Positions 1 through 8,162 of a DNA stretch of 64,000 bases are shown here, in pieces. The stretch comes from Halorubrum salsamenti. GTDB lineage: Archaea > Halobacteriota > Halobacteria > Halobacteriales > Haloferacaceae. The stretch's first letter is position 1. Every line of letters starts with the position of its first letter. The stretch is taken from the NCBI RefSeq assembly GCF_007671685.1, contig NZ_VCNL01000002.1, positions 434,001-498,000 on the forward strand, in the 5' to 3' direction. The notes beneath the pieces are model-generated. The model saw only the letters and a program-made list of their open reading frames with translations. It had not been told where the DNA came from and ran no database searches. Position numbers and translations under genes: made by a program.

Positions 1-362
1 GGGGCGACGAACCGCGGCCGGCGGGCCGGCGGGAGGGGCTCGCCCTCGCGTTCGACGGCGAGCACGCCGTCAAGCGCGGTCCGGATCGGCACGCAGACGG
101 CGTACCCGTCGGCGCCGACGCGGACATGGGTCGCCTCCGGGTCGACGTCCACGTCCGGCCGGTCGAGCAGCGCCGCCACGGGGACGCCGCGCCAGACGCC
201 GCCCCAGCGCTCGCCGCTGGCGCACAGGAATTCCTCTTCGACGCGTTCAAGCGCGCGGTCGTCGAGCGCGTCGCAGACCACCGTTCCGTCCGCGAGCCCG
301 CACAGCCGGACCGCGGTCCGCGCGGTCGCGTCCGGATCCCTCTCGCGTTCGCGTGGGCGCAT
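1..362 (-). CDS. Molybdopterin-dependent oxidoreductase-like protein (sulfite oxidase fold), 3' end cut off by window edge
   Basis: An open frame runs from an ATG at 362 to the window edge without a stop, giving 120 residues of an incomplete protein. The visible part contains WGGVWRGVPVAALLDRP, then ATHVRVGADGYAVCVPI and LDGVLAVEREGEPLP. This is the pattern of the small haloarchaeal proteins that carry the sulfite-oxidase-type molybdopterin-binding fold. Whether a molybdenum cofactor is bound cannot be judged because the C-terminal half is missing. A TATA-like TTTGTAAG lies about 25 bases upstream of the ATG and supports a leaderless transcript. The family call rests on pattern memory only. 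Confidence 0.6.
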   Translation of the reverse strand, partial: MRPRERERDPDATARTAVRLCGLADGTVVCDALDDRALERVEEEFLCASGERWGGVWRGVPVAALLDRPDVDVDPEATHVRVGADGYAVCVPIRTALDGVLAVEREGEPLPPARRPRFVA

Positions 363-863
363 ACCCGGCGGTAGGGGGTCCGGCCTTACAAACCGGCCGC
401 ACCGTTTTCGCGAACTGGGCATCCGGAGCCGACTTCAGGGGAGCGACAGCGGTCCGGACGCACCGCTCCGGATATGACGCTCGCCGGTCGAAAAATCGGG
501 GTGCGGCCGGTCACTCGCCGCCGTGACACGACCCCGCGTACGCGTTCCATCGGCCGGTTCCGTTCGGAATCCGCCCCGTGTCCGTCGCGTCGAACGTCGC
601 CGCGGAGCGCGCGACCGCCTCGGCCGCGGTCGGTAGGTCGTCGCTCGCCTCGCGATCGACCGGATCTCCGCCGGTCGACGCCGTCGTTTCCGTCTCGATG
701 CTCGTCTCGCACGTGCTCGGACCCTCGGGACCGACCGCCGCCTCCGATTCCGAGCCTGGGTCAGCCGTGTACTACGGGTGGCACGTCTCCCCCGAGGGGC
801 GCATCCTTAATAATTGTTCATGTTTGTTCGGGCGCTGCGGGGCGGCAGGCTCGAACCGCTCGC
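363..863. other. Intergenic stretch, no supported gene
   Basis: About 500 bases lie between the start of the truncated oxidoreductase-like gene and the stop codon of the P-type ATPase. Open frames here encode Arg/Ser/Pro-rich low-complexity peptides typical of antisense or out-of-frame GC-rich DNA. An AT-rich island around 808-825 (TTAATAATTGTTCATG) is the only notable composition change and may be a promoter or transcript end. I see no RNA gene. Confidence 0.6.
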
Positions 864-3278
864 CTACTCGAACGACTCGGGCTCGATACCGGAGAGCCGC
901 ATCGCGTTGCCGGTGACGCCGAGGCTCATTCCCATGTCGCCGACGACGACCGCGACCGCGACGCTCACCAGTCCCAGCGGCACGCCGAGCGCGAGCAGGA
1001 ACTTCACGCCGAGGCTCGCCCAGACGTTCTGGCGGATAACGCCGTTGGCGGTGTGCGAGAGCGCGTACAGGTACGGGAGCTTTCCCACGTCGTCGCCCAT
1101 CAATGCGATGTCGGCGGTCTCCAAGGCCGTGTCCGTCCCCGCCGCGCCCATCGCGACGCCGACCTCGGCGGTCGCCAGGGCGGGGGCGTCGTTGATCCCG
1201 TCGCCGACCATCGCCACTTCGCCGTACTCGGCCTGCAGCGACTCGACCGCGTCCACTTTCTCCTCGGGCAGGAGGTCGGACCGGTACTCGTCGACCCCCG
1301 CCTGTTCGGCGATCGCCCGCGCGGTCCCCTCGTTGTCGCCGGTCAACATCACGACGCGCTCCACGCCGAGTTCCCGGAGGCGCTCGACCGCGCGCTTCGA
1401 GTCGCGGCGAACCTCGTCGGCGACGGCGACGGCCCCGGTCAGCTCCGTCGCCGTTCCCACGAGCACCACCGTCTTCCCCTCGCGTTCCAGCGCGGCGAGG
1501 GCCCCGTCGGCGAACTCACCGGGAGCGGTGTCGGCGGCTTCCGGACCCCCCTCGGCGACGACCCCGCCGTCGGTCTCCGCCCGCGCCCGAGACAGGTCGA
1601 ACCCGAGCTCCTCGAACAGCGCGGGCTTCCCGGCGTAGTACGTCTCGCCGTCGATCTCGGCGCGTATTCCCTTTCCGGTCAGGCTCTCGAACTCCGTCGG
1701 CTCGGGGAGGTCGTTCACGCCGGCCCGGTCGGCGCGGTCGAGGACCGCAGTCGCGATCGGGTGCTCGCTCCGCCGCTCCAGCGCGGCGGCCAGCCGGAGC
1801 AGCGTTCCTTCGTCGGCGTCGCCCAGCGGGAGCAGGTCCGTGACGGCCAGCTCGCCCTTCGTGAGCGTCCCGGTCTTGTCGAGGGCGACGGCGTCGACGT
1901 CGCCCATCGCTTCGAGGTGATTGCCGCCCTTGATCAGGACGCCGTTCTTCGCCGCGCTCGTGATCCCGGAGACGACGGAGACCGGCGTCGAGATGACGAA
2001 CGCGCAGGGGCACGCGATCACCAGTAGCGTGAGCCCGCGGACGAACCACGTCCCCCAGTCCGCGGCGAACGTGATCCCGTAGCCGGCGACGTCGACCGCG
2101 ATCGGCTCCGCGATGACCAGCGGGGGGATCGCGGCCGTCAGGATCGCCAGCACGACCACGACCGGGGTGTAGTACCCCGCGAAGCGGTCGACGAACCGCT
2201 CGGTCTCGGTCTTCTCGGCCTGCGCGCCCTGCACCAGTTCGATGATCCGCGCGAGCGTCGAGTCGCCGGCGGTCGAGGTCACATCGATCTCCAGGTACCC
2301 CTCCTCGTTGATCGCGCCCGCGAACGCCTCGTCGCCGGGGGCCTTGTCGACGGGGACGCTCTCGCCGGTGATCGGCGACTCGTCGACCGCGCTCTCGCCC
2401 TCGATCACGGTCCCGTCGAGCGGGACCTTCTCGCCCGGTCGGACGACCACGGTCTCGCCGACCGCCACGTCGTCGGCCGGAACCGTCGTCTCCGCTCCGT
2501 CGCGCCTGACGGTGGCCTCGTCCGGCGACAGCTCCATCAGCTCGCGCAGGGAGTCGCGGGCGCGGTCCATCGCGTAGTCCTCTAACAGCTCGGCGACGCT
2601 GAAGAGCACGGCGAGCGTGGCGGCCTCGACGAAGTAGCCGATCCCGGTCGCCGCGATGATCGCCGTCCCCATCAGCAGGTCGATGTCGAGGCTCCGGTTG
2701 CGCGCCGAGTAGTACCCTCCGCGGATGACGGGGGTCCCGCTCGCCGCGACCGCGCCGAGGAACAGGACGCCCGAGAGGCGGATCGGGTACCCGAGCACGC
2801 TCGCCACCGCGGGGTTCTGCCCGGTCAAGACGAACTCGAACAGCAGCCCGAGGGTCACGAGACCCGCGCCCAGCCACGTCTTCTTCGCGCGCGGCGTCGT
2901 CCAGACCTCGGCGGGGGGCGCGACGGCGACGCCGCCGGAGCCAGCGTCGGCGTCGCCGCCGTCGGTGCCACCGCCGTTCCCGTCGCCCGCCGACCGCCCG
3001 CCGGTGACCTCGTAGCCGGCGCCCTCGATCGCCGCGACCACGTCGCCCTCGTCGACGGCGTCGGGATCGTACGTCACCGTCGCCGTCCCGGCGGTCGGGT
3101 TGAGCGCGGCCTCTGTCACGCCGTCGAGGCTCCCGAGCGCGTTGTCGACCTTGCCGGCACAAGAGGGGCAGTCCATCTCGGGGACCGCGAGGCCGGCGGT
3201 CAGCTCCCGGCGCCTCCCGTCTCCGCCGGCGGGCCCGCCGCCGTCGCTCCCGCCGCTTCCGTTCGAGCCGTCTGTCAT
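864..3278 (-). CDS. zntA: Heavy-metal P1B-type ATPase, Zn2+/Cd2+/Pb2+ exporter type
   Basis: This 804-residue membrane pump should export divalent heavy metals using ATP. An N-terminal metal-binding domain carries CPSC at about residues 37-40 and is followed by a Gly/Asp-rich linker. The membrane part has the CPC motif (IACPCAF, about residue 423). The phosphorylation motif DKTGTLT is near 468, SEHPIA marks the P1B nucleotide domain, and GDGINDAPAL is near 694. The seventh helix has NVWASLGVK and the last helix has GDMG. The Lys and Asp in these helices are typical of ZntA/CadA (P1B-2) pumps, whereas copper pumps have Asn/Tyr and Met/Ser there. I chose the ATG at 3278, because a TATA-like box sits 24-31 bases upstream. 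An in-frame TTG at 3329 would add 17 residues but lies inside a palindrome. A Bat-like regulator is encoded directly upstream. Confidence 0.9.
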   Translation of the reverse strand: MTDGSNGSGGSDGGGPAGGDGRRRELTAGLAVPEMDCPSCAGKVDNALGSLDGVTEAALNPTAGTATVTYDPDAVDEGDVVAAIEGAGYEVTGGRSAGDGNGGGTDGGDADAGSGGVAVAPPAEVWTTPRAKKTWLGAGLVTLGLLFEFVLTGQNPAVASVLGYPIRLSGVLFLGAVAASGTPVIRGGYYSARNRSLDIDLLMGTAIIAATGIGYFVEAATLAVLFSVAELLEDYAMDRARDSLRELMELSPDEATVRRDGAETTVPADDVAVGETVVVRPGEKVPLDGTVIEGESAVDESPITGESVPVDKAPGDEAFAGAINEEGYLEIDVTSTAGDSTLARIIELVQGAQAEKTETERFVDRFAGYYTPVVVVLAILTAAIPPLVIAEPIAVDVAGYGITFAADWGTWFVRGLTLLVIACPCAFVISTPVSVVSGITSAAKNGVLIKGGNHLEAMGDVDAVALDKTGTLTKGELAVTDLLPLGDADEGTLLRLAAALERRSEHPIATAVLDRADRAGVNDLPEPTEFESLTGKGIRAEIDGETYYAGKPALFEELGFDLSRARAETDGGVVAEGGPEAADTAPGEFADGALAALEREGKTVVLVGTATELTGAVAVADEVRRDSKRAVERLRELGVERVVMLTGDNEGTARAIAEQAGVDEYRSDLLPEEKVDAVESLQAEYGEVAMVGDGINDAPALATAEVGVAMGAAGTDTALETADIALMGDDVGKLPYLYALSHTANGVIRQNVWASLGVKFLLALGVPLGLVSVAVAVVVGDMGMSLGVTGNAMRLSGIEPESFE

Positions 3279-3301
3279 TACGCGGAGAGAGGGGCCGTAT
3301 C

Positions 3302-3330
3302 TCGATAAGCCTTGGTTGGAGTATTCCAAC
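3302..3330 (-). promoter_or_regulatory. Promoter and candidate metal-responsive operator of the efflux ATPase
   Basis: On the minus strand a TATA-like CTTATCGA (3302-3309) lies 24-31 bases before the ATPase ATG, fitting a leaderless transcript. Immediately upstream is an inverted repeat, GTTGGAGTATTCCAAC (3315-3330), with 6-base arms and a 4-base centre. A protein bound there would cover the BRE/TATA region. The palindrome is seen directly; its role as an operator, and the Bat-like neighbour as its ligand, are inference. Confidence 0.5.
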
Positions 3331-3373
3331 TACTGCGGATCGGACGGGATAGGCGGCGCCGACTCACGTCGCC

Positions 3374-4129
3374 TTACTTCGCGGGCGGTCCGGCGTCGAC
3401 GACTCGCCCGTCGGCGACGTGCGCCTTCGCGAGCCGCTCTTCGGCCCGGCGGAGCCGGTAAGTGAGCGTCGACCGCGGCACGTCGAGGTGGTCGGCGAGG
3501 TCGCCCACGTCGACCTCGCGCGGGGACTCGTAGTAGCCGTGTTCGACGGCGGCCCTGAGCGCGGCCTCCTGCTCGGGGCTGAGTCCGATGTCTCCCCCGT
3601 CCGCTCCCGAACCGGCGGTCGCGCCGGACGCGCTCGCCGTCTTGAGCAGTTCGGTCCGGGCGGCGTCGCCGACGGCCGCTCGGAGCGCATCGAAGAAGTC
3701 GCCCACGTCGCCCTCGCCGGAGTGAATGAGTCGCCAGGTGTAGTGGCGGCCCTCGTGGCGCGTCTCGAACAGCACGCTCTCCCCGAGGTGGTCGCGCGCG
3801 ATGTGGGGCACCGACGCGCAGGCGGGCGTGGGCTCCCAGTCGGTGTACAACACCAGCGTGTCGTCGGTGTGATCGAGGACGCGGGTGGTCTGGGCCGCGC
3901 CGCAGTCCTCGGCCGCGAGACAGTCGGCGTAGTAGTCGCCGTCGAGGAAGGCGGCCTCGACGGCGTCGAGCGCGGCCGGGGTGCCGACCGCGTGGTCGAC
4001 GCGCCAGAGGTGGTCGTCGGTGGCGTGCACCGACAGCGACCGGACCCGGGCGCCCGGATGGTCGGCCAGCGCGTCGGCCACCCTGTTGCGCCCCGGCTCG
4101 TACTCGAGGGCGAAGACGAGTTCGCGCAT
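3374..4129 (-). CDS. HTH_10 (Bat-like) transcriptional regulator next to metal efflux pump
   Basis: This is a 251-residue protein. The N-terminal about 150 residues form a sensor-like domain with several Cys and His (CLAAEDCG, ACASVPHIARDH). The C-terminal HTH_10 domain has the family pattern LSPEQEAALRAAVEHGYYESPREVDVGDLADHLDVPRSTLTYRLRRAEERL. I infer that it senses the exported metal, because the Zn/Cd ATPase follows on the same strand 95 bases downstream. A TATA-like GTTAATAG lies about 25 bases before the ATG. The ATPase has its own promoter-like sequence, so the two need not be strictly co-transcribed. The ligand is not known from sequence. Confidence 0.75.
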   Translation of the reverse strand: MRELVFALEYEPGRNRVADALADHPGARVRSLSVHATDDHLWRVDHAVGTPAALDAVEAAFLDGDYYADCLAAEDCGAAQTTRVLDHTDDTLVLYTDWEPTPACASVPHIARDHLGESVLFETRHEGRHYTWRLIHSGEGDVGDFFDALRAAVGDAARTELLKTASASGATAGSGADGGDIGLSPEQEAALRAAVEHGYYESPREVDVGDLADHLDVPRSTLTYRLRRAEERLAKAHVADGRVVDAGPPAK

Positions 4130-4364
4130 ACCGGACGATAAGGGCTCGGCGGCTATTAACGGGTTGCCCGATCTGCCGCGGAAGTAGCTCGAACCCTCGT
4201 TCGCCGCCGAATCTGTGCGCGCCGTTCGACCTGATTCGCCGCGCGTAGCCGATTTGATATACCGAAGCGCGATTTATCAGTCCGGTGTCCGAACGTGTTC
4301 GGGCGCGTTTCGCGGCCGTGGGAACCCTCGAAAACGGGTAGGGTGGGTCGTGCGTACCCCGGGT

Positions 4365-4763
4365 ATGGTCGAGAAGACGGACCGAACCGGCGGATCGAAC
4401 GGGGCGCGCTCCGCGGACGGCCGACGCTTCGAGGTGTTCGTCCGCGAGGAGGAGGCGGACCCGCTCCGTCACGTCGGCACCGTCGCGGCGCCGACGCCCG
4501 ACGTCGCCCACGAGGAGGCGAGCAAGCTCTTCGCGTGGTACGCCCGCGACGTGTGGGTGTGCCCCGCGGACGAGACGCACCGGTACTCCGCCGAGTCGCT
4601 CGCGGACGGCGGGGCGAGCGACGACGAGGAACCCGACGCGGGGGCGGACGATTCCGACGAGCCGCGCGTCTACGAGGAGACCGAGGGGACCCCGACGGTC
4701 TCGTGCGGCGGGGCGCCTGCGGCCGACGCGGCCGACACCGACGACGCGGAGGGGCCCCGATGA
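4365..4763 (+). CDS. Htur_1727-family small protein, partner of the radical SAM gene
   Basis: This is a 132-residue protein. Residues 18-70 (RRFEVFVREEE..PLRHVGTVAAPTPDVAHEEASKLFAW) form a compact domain resembling the PaaB subunit of phenylacetyl-CoA epoxidase. The rest is an acidic, probably disordered tail with a single Cys in SCGGAP. The haloarchaeal Htur_1727 family has been described as a radical-SAM-partnered candidate RiPP precursor. Its TGA overlaps the ATG of the following radical SAM gene, which implies translational coupling. Because that enzyme looks like AhbC, the small protein could instead be an accessory to heme synthesis. No core peptide repeat or leader boundary is visible. 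The ATG at 4365 is preferred over an in-frame upstream ATG at 4215, whose extension is low-complexity. Confidence 0.7.
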   Translation: MVEKTDRTGGSNGARSADGRRFEVFVREEEADPLRHVGTVAAPTPDVAHEEASKLFAWYARDVWVCPADETHRYSAESLADGGASDDEEPDAGADDSDEPRVYEETEGTPTVSCGGAPAADAADTDDAEGPR

Positions 4764-5989
4764 TCTCCGTCAGCAAGCTCCTCTGTGACCTCGACGCCGA
4801 GAGCGACGGGCTCCGATACGACGCGGCCGACGGCTCGAAAGAGCCCCAGATCACGGACGACAAACAGCGGCGCCCGGTCGTCGTCTGGAACACCACGAAG
4901 CGGTGTAACCTCTACTGCGAGCACTGCTACGCCGCGGCCGACCAGGAGGGCGCGCCGAACGAGCTGTCGACCGCGGAGGGGAAGGCGCTCATCGACGACC
5001 TCGCGGAGTTCGGCGTGCCGGTGATCCTCTTCTCCGGCGGCGAGCCGCTCGTCCGCGAGGACCTCCCGGAGCTGGTCGCGCACGCCGCCGACAGCGGGGT
5101 CCGCCCCGTCCTCTCGACGAACGGGACCCTCCTGACCCGCGAGCGCGCCCGCGAGCTGAAGGAGGCGGGACTCAAGTACGCGGGCGTCTCGGTCGACGGC
5201 CTCCCCGAGCGCAACGACCGCATCCGGGGCGAGGAGGGCGCGTTCGACGCCGCCGTCCGAGGGATCGAGGCGTGTCTCGACGTGGGGCTCAAGACGGGGC
5301 TCCGGTACACGATCACCGAGCACAACGTCGAGGACCTCGCGGGCGTCGTCGACCTGCTCGTCGACGCCGGCGTCGACCGGTTCTGCTTCTACCACCTCGA
5401 CTACGGCGGGCGCGGCGCCGACATCTCCGACGTGGACCTGAGCCCCGAGGCGACCCGGAAGGCGGTCACCGACCTGTGCGACCTCACCCGCGAGTACCAC
5501 GAGTCGGGCGAGGAGATCGAGACGCTGCTCGTCGGTAACTACGCCGACGCGGGCCACCTCGTCGAGTACGCCGACCGCGAGATGGGGACCGACCGGGCGC
5601 GGATCATCTACCGGCACCTCCAGCGCAACGGCGGCGATCCCACCGGCGAGCGCGTCGCCGACGTCGACCCCGTCGGCAACGTCCACCTCACGCAGTTCTG
5701 GCAGGGGTACTCGCCCGGCAACGTCCGCGATCGGTCGTTCGGCGCGATCTGGTCGGACGAGTCGAACCCGCTGCTCGGGGGGCTCCGCGAGCGCGAGGAC
5801 CGCCTCTCCGGGCGGTGCGCGGACTGCGCGTACAAGAGCGTCTGCCGCGGCGGGTCGCGGCTCCGCGCGCTGGCGGCCCACGACGACCCGTTCGCTCCCG
5901 ACCCGAAGTGTTACCTCACCGAGGCGGAACGCGACGGAAACGCGGCGTTGAGCCGGATACGGGGCGGATCGGCGGCCGACGCGGACTGA
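4760..5989 (+). CDS. ahbC: Radical SAM/SPASM enzyme, AhbC-like (12,18-didecarboxysiroheme deacetylase)
   Basis: This is a 409-residue radical SAM protein. The N terminus MISVSKLLCDLDAESDGLRY matches the AhbC pattern, in which the deacetylase converts 12,18-didecarboxysiroheme to Fe-coproporphyrin III in the alternative heme pathway. The SAM cluster motif CNLYCEHC is near residues 48-55, and SGGEPL follows near 95. The C-terminal SPASM region has GRCADCAYKSVCRGG near 352 and a further Cys in PKCYL near 384, able to hold an auxiliary cluster. It overlaps the Htur_1727-family gene by four bases. AhbD and other heme enzymes are not in this window, so the specific reaction rests on family resemblance. 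A peptide-modifying enzyme acting on its neighbour is the alternative. Confidence 0.72.
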   Translation: MISVSKLLCDLDAESDGLRYDAADGSKEPQITDDKQRRPVVVWNTTKRCNLYCEHCYAAADQEGAPNELSTAEGKALIDDLAEFGVPVILFSGGEPLVREDLPELVAHAADSGVRPVLSTNGTLLTRERARELKEAGLKYAGVSVDGLPERNDRIRGEEGAFDAAVRGIEACLDVGLKTGLRYTITEHNVEDLAGVVDLLVDAGVDRFCFYHLDYGGRGADISDVDLSPEATRKAVTDLCDLTREYHESGEEIETLLVGNYADAGHLVEYADREMGTDRARIIYRHLQRNGGDPTGERVADVDPVGNVHLTQFWQGYSPGNVRDRSFGAIWSDESNPLLGGLREREDRLSGRCADCAYKSVCRGGSRLRALAAHDDPFAPDPKCYLTEAERDGNAALSRIRGGSAADAD

Positions 5990-6092
5990 GCCACGGGGCG
6001 GGCTAGTCGGGCCGGTCGCCGTCGGCGAGCGGCGCTCTCTGTGTGTCACGCTTGACGATGTGTGACTTCGAAAACGAACGCCGCGCACCGCC

Positions 6093-6695
6093 TCACTTGA
6101 TCTCGTCGAACACGTCGGTGACGAGCTTCGCCTGCGCGGTCCGAAGCCGCTGTGAGAGCGCGGACTTGCTGATCTCTAGCTCGGCGGCCAGCTCGCCGAG
6201 CCCCACGTCGCGGTCGTCGTCGAAGTAGCCGCGGACCACCGCGAGTTCGAGTCCCTCCCGCTGCTTCGGGGTGAGCGCGGAGAGGTCGAAGGTCACCTGC
6301 TCAGCCGCCTCCGGGCCCTCGACGACCGCGAGCCGGACCAGCCGGACGTGATCGAGGGTCTCTCTGAGCTCCCCGACCACGTCGCGGACCGTCTCCCGGT
6401 CGTCGACGTAGGTGGTCACGAGCATCGTCCCGTCTTCGACCCGCCGGACGTGCGGGACGCAGCCGAATCCCTGGAAGATCCGACAGAGACAGTCCTCGGA
6501 GACCTCGCCGCGAGCGCGCACCAAACCGTCGCCGTCGGCCGGCTGCACGTCGACGGTGCACTCGTGGCCCACCGCGTTGACGGCCACGTCGCTCGCGTCG
6601 GGAGTCTGAGACACGATCGGGCACTCCCAATCGCCGCTCGGATCGATGTCGAGATCGACGCGGAGTCGGCGTCCGTCGCCGGCGGCTTCGGCCAT
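6093..6695 (-). CDS. Cys-rich HTH_10 (Bat-like) regulator
   Basis: This is a 200-residue protein with a C-terminal HTH_10 domain (LTPKQREGLELAVVRGYFDDDRDVGLGELAAELEISKSALSQRLRTAQAKL). The N-terminal sensor half has conserved-looking cysteines in DWECPI, GHECTV, EDCLCRIFQGFGC. These could bind metal, heme or respond to redox state; the sequence does not say which. It is convergent with ahbC and divergent from the UbiA-family lipid gene. A TATA-like CTAAGCC sits about 25 bases upstream of the ATG. Confidence 0.75.
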   Translation of the reverse strand: MAEAAGDGRRLRVDLDIDPSGDWECPIVSQTPDASDVAVNAVGHECTVDVQPADGDGLVRARGEVSEDCLCRIFQGFGCVPHVRRVEDGTMLVTTYVDDRETVRDVVGELRETLDHVRLVRLAVVEGPEAAEQVTFDLSALTPKQREGLELAVVRGYFDDDRDVGLGELAAELEISKSALSQRLRTAQAKLVTDVFDEIK

Positions 6696-6815
6696 GGTGC
6701 TACTTGTCCGGCCGGCGGCTTAGACGCCCGGCGGATCCTCAATCTCCGAGAACGCGCGCGCGACGGATGGCGGCTCGGACTGCTTCCCGCGTCCCCGCCG
6801 GATCCCGCGCCGTTT

Positions 6816-7679
6816 ATGTGCCGCGCGGCGGTGGACGGAGACGACGTGCGCGAGACAGCACGCGGAGTCCTCGAACTGGCACGCCCGGGCAACTGCGTCG
6901 CCGCCGCGGTCCTCACCGCGACCGGCGCGTTCGTCGCCGGCGCCGGCGACGCGCTCGCTCCGGCGGCGATCGCCGCGGTCACCACCTCCTTCGCGGTCGC
7001 CGCCGGCAACGCGATCAACGACTACTTCGACCGCGAGATCGACGCGATCAATCAGCCCGACCGCCCGATCCCGCGGGGCGCGGTCTCGCCGCGGGGCGCG
7101 CTCGGGGTCTCCGGCGTCTGGTTCGCGGCCGCCGTCGCGCTCGCGCTGGCGCTCCCGCCGCTGGCGCTCGCCATCGCCGGCGTCAACCTCGTCGCCCTCG
7201 TGACCTACACGACCGTTTTTAAGGGGACGCCGGGGCTCGGAAACGCCCTCGTCTCGTACCTCGTGGGGTCGACCTTCCTGTTCGGCGGCGCCGCCGTCGG
7301 CCGCCCCGGGGCGGTCGTCGCGCTCGCGCTGCTCGCGGGCCTCTCGACGTTCGCCCGCGAGGTGATCAAAGACGTCGAGGACGTGGTGGGCGACCGCGAG
7401 GAGGGGCTCCGGACGCTCCCCGTCGCGATCGGCGAGCGCCGCTCGCTGTGGATAGCGACCGGCTCGCTCGTCGTCGCCGTCGCCGCCAGCCCGTTCCCGT
7501 ACCTCTCCGGGACGTTCGGGGGCGCCTATCTCCTCCTCGTCGCGGTCGCCGACGCGGTCATGCTGTACGCCTGCTACGAGGCGTTCACCGACCCGACTGC
7601 GGCGCAGCGGCGGTTCAAGTACGGGACGTTCCTCGCGGCGGTCGCCTTCGTGGTCGGGCGGGCGGTGCTGCTCGTGTGA
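6816..7679 (+). CDS. Digeranylgeranylglyceryl phosphate synthase (UbiA family)
   Basis: This integral membrane prenyltransferase should add the second geranylgeranyl chain to GGGP, the step that makes the archaeal diether lipid core. The first Asp-rich motif is NDYFDREIDAINQPDRPIPRG and the second is DVEDVVGDREEGLRTLPV, both typical of archaeal DGGGP synthases. About eight hydrophobic helices are visible. The start is uncertain. The ATG at 6816 is part of a TTTATG TATA-like sequence, so in-frame GTG codons at 6831 or 6846 may be the true start (VRETARGVLELARPGNC fits the usual N terminus). It stands alone between two oppositely oriented genes. Confidence 0.85.
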   Translation: MCRAAVDGDDVRETARGVLELARPGNCVAAAVLTATGAFVAGAGDALAPAAIAAVTTSFAVAAGNAINDYFDREIDAINQPDRPIPRGAVSPRGALGVSGVWFAAAVALALALPPLALAIAGVNLVALVTYTTVFKGTPGLGNALVSYLVGSTFLFGGAAVGRPGAVVALALLAGLSTFAREVIKDVEDVVGDREEGLRTLPVAIGERRSLWIATGSLVVAVAASPFPYLSGTFGGAYLLLVAVADAVMLYACYEAFTDPTAAQRRFKYGTFLAAVAFVVGRAVLLV

Positions 7680-7792
7680 ACGAGCGGTTACCAGTACCGC
7701 GATCGACGACGCCGTCGCTCGCCGGACGGAGTTACTGAAAAGTCGCGGTGCGAAAGCCGCGAACGGCTCGACGACGGACGGTTAGGTGACGG

Positions 7793-8113
<321 letters not shown>

Positions 8114-8162
8114 TTAAATAGTGTCGGGAGTGCGGGGGTCGCGCACGCCGAGCGGCGTCGAG

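Noticed and set aside
843..866. tRNA-like GGCAGGCTCGAACC next to the ATPase stop
   Set aside because: The flanking bases do not form a T-arm stem, and no acceptor, D or anticodon arms can be drawn. It overlaps the coding end of the ATPase.
474..2027. Long plus-strand open frame of 517 codons
   Set aside because: It is Arg/Pro-rich low-complexity sequence largely antisense to the P-type ATPase, which has all catalytic motifs. High GC produces long shadow frames.
864..3278. Copper-exporting CopA as the identity of the P-type ATPase
   Set aside because: The last helices carry the Lys (NVWASLGVK) and DMG motifs of Zn/Cd/Pb pumps and lack the Asn/Tyr and Met/Ser motifs of copper pumps.
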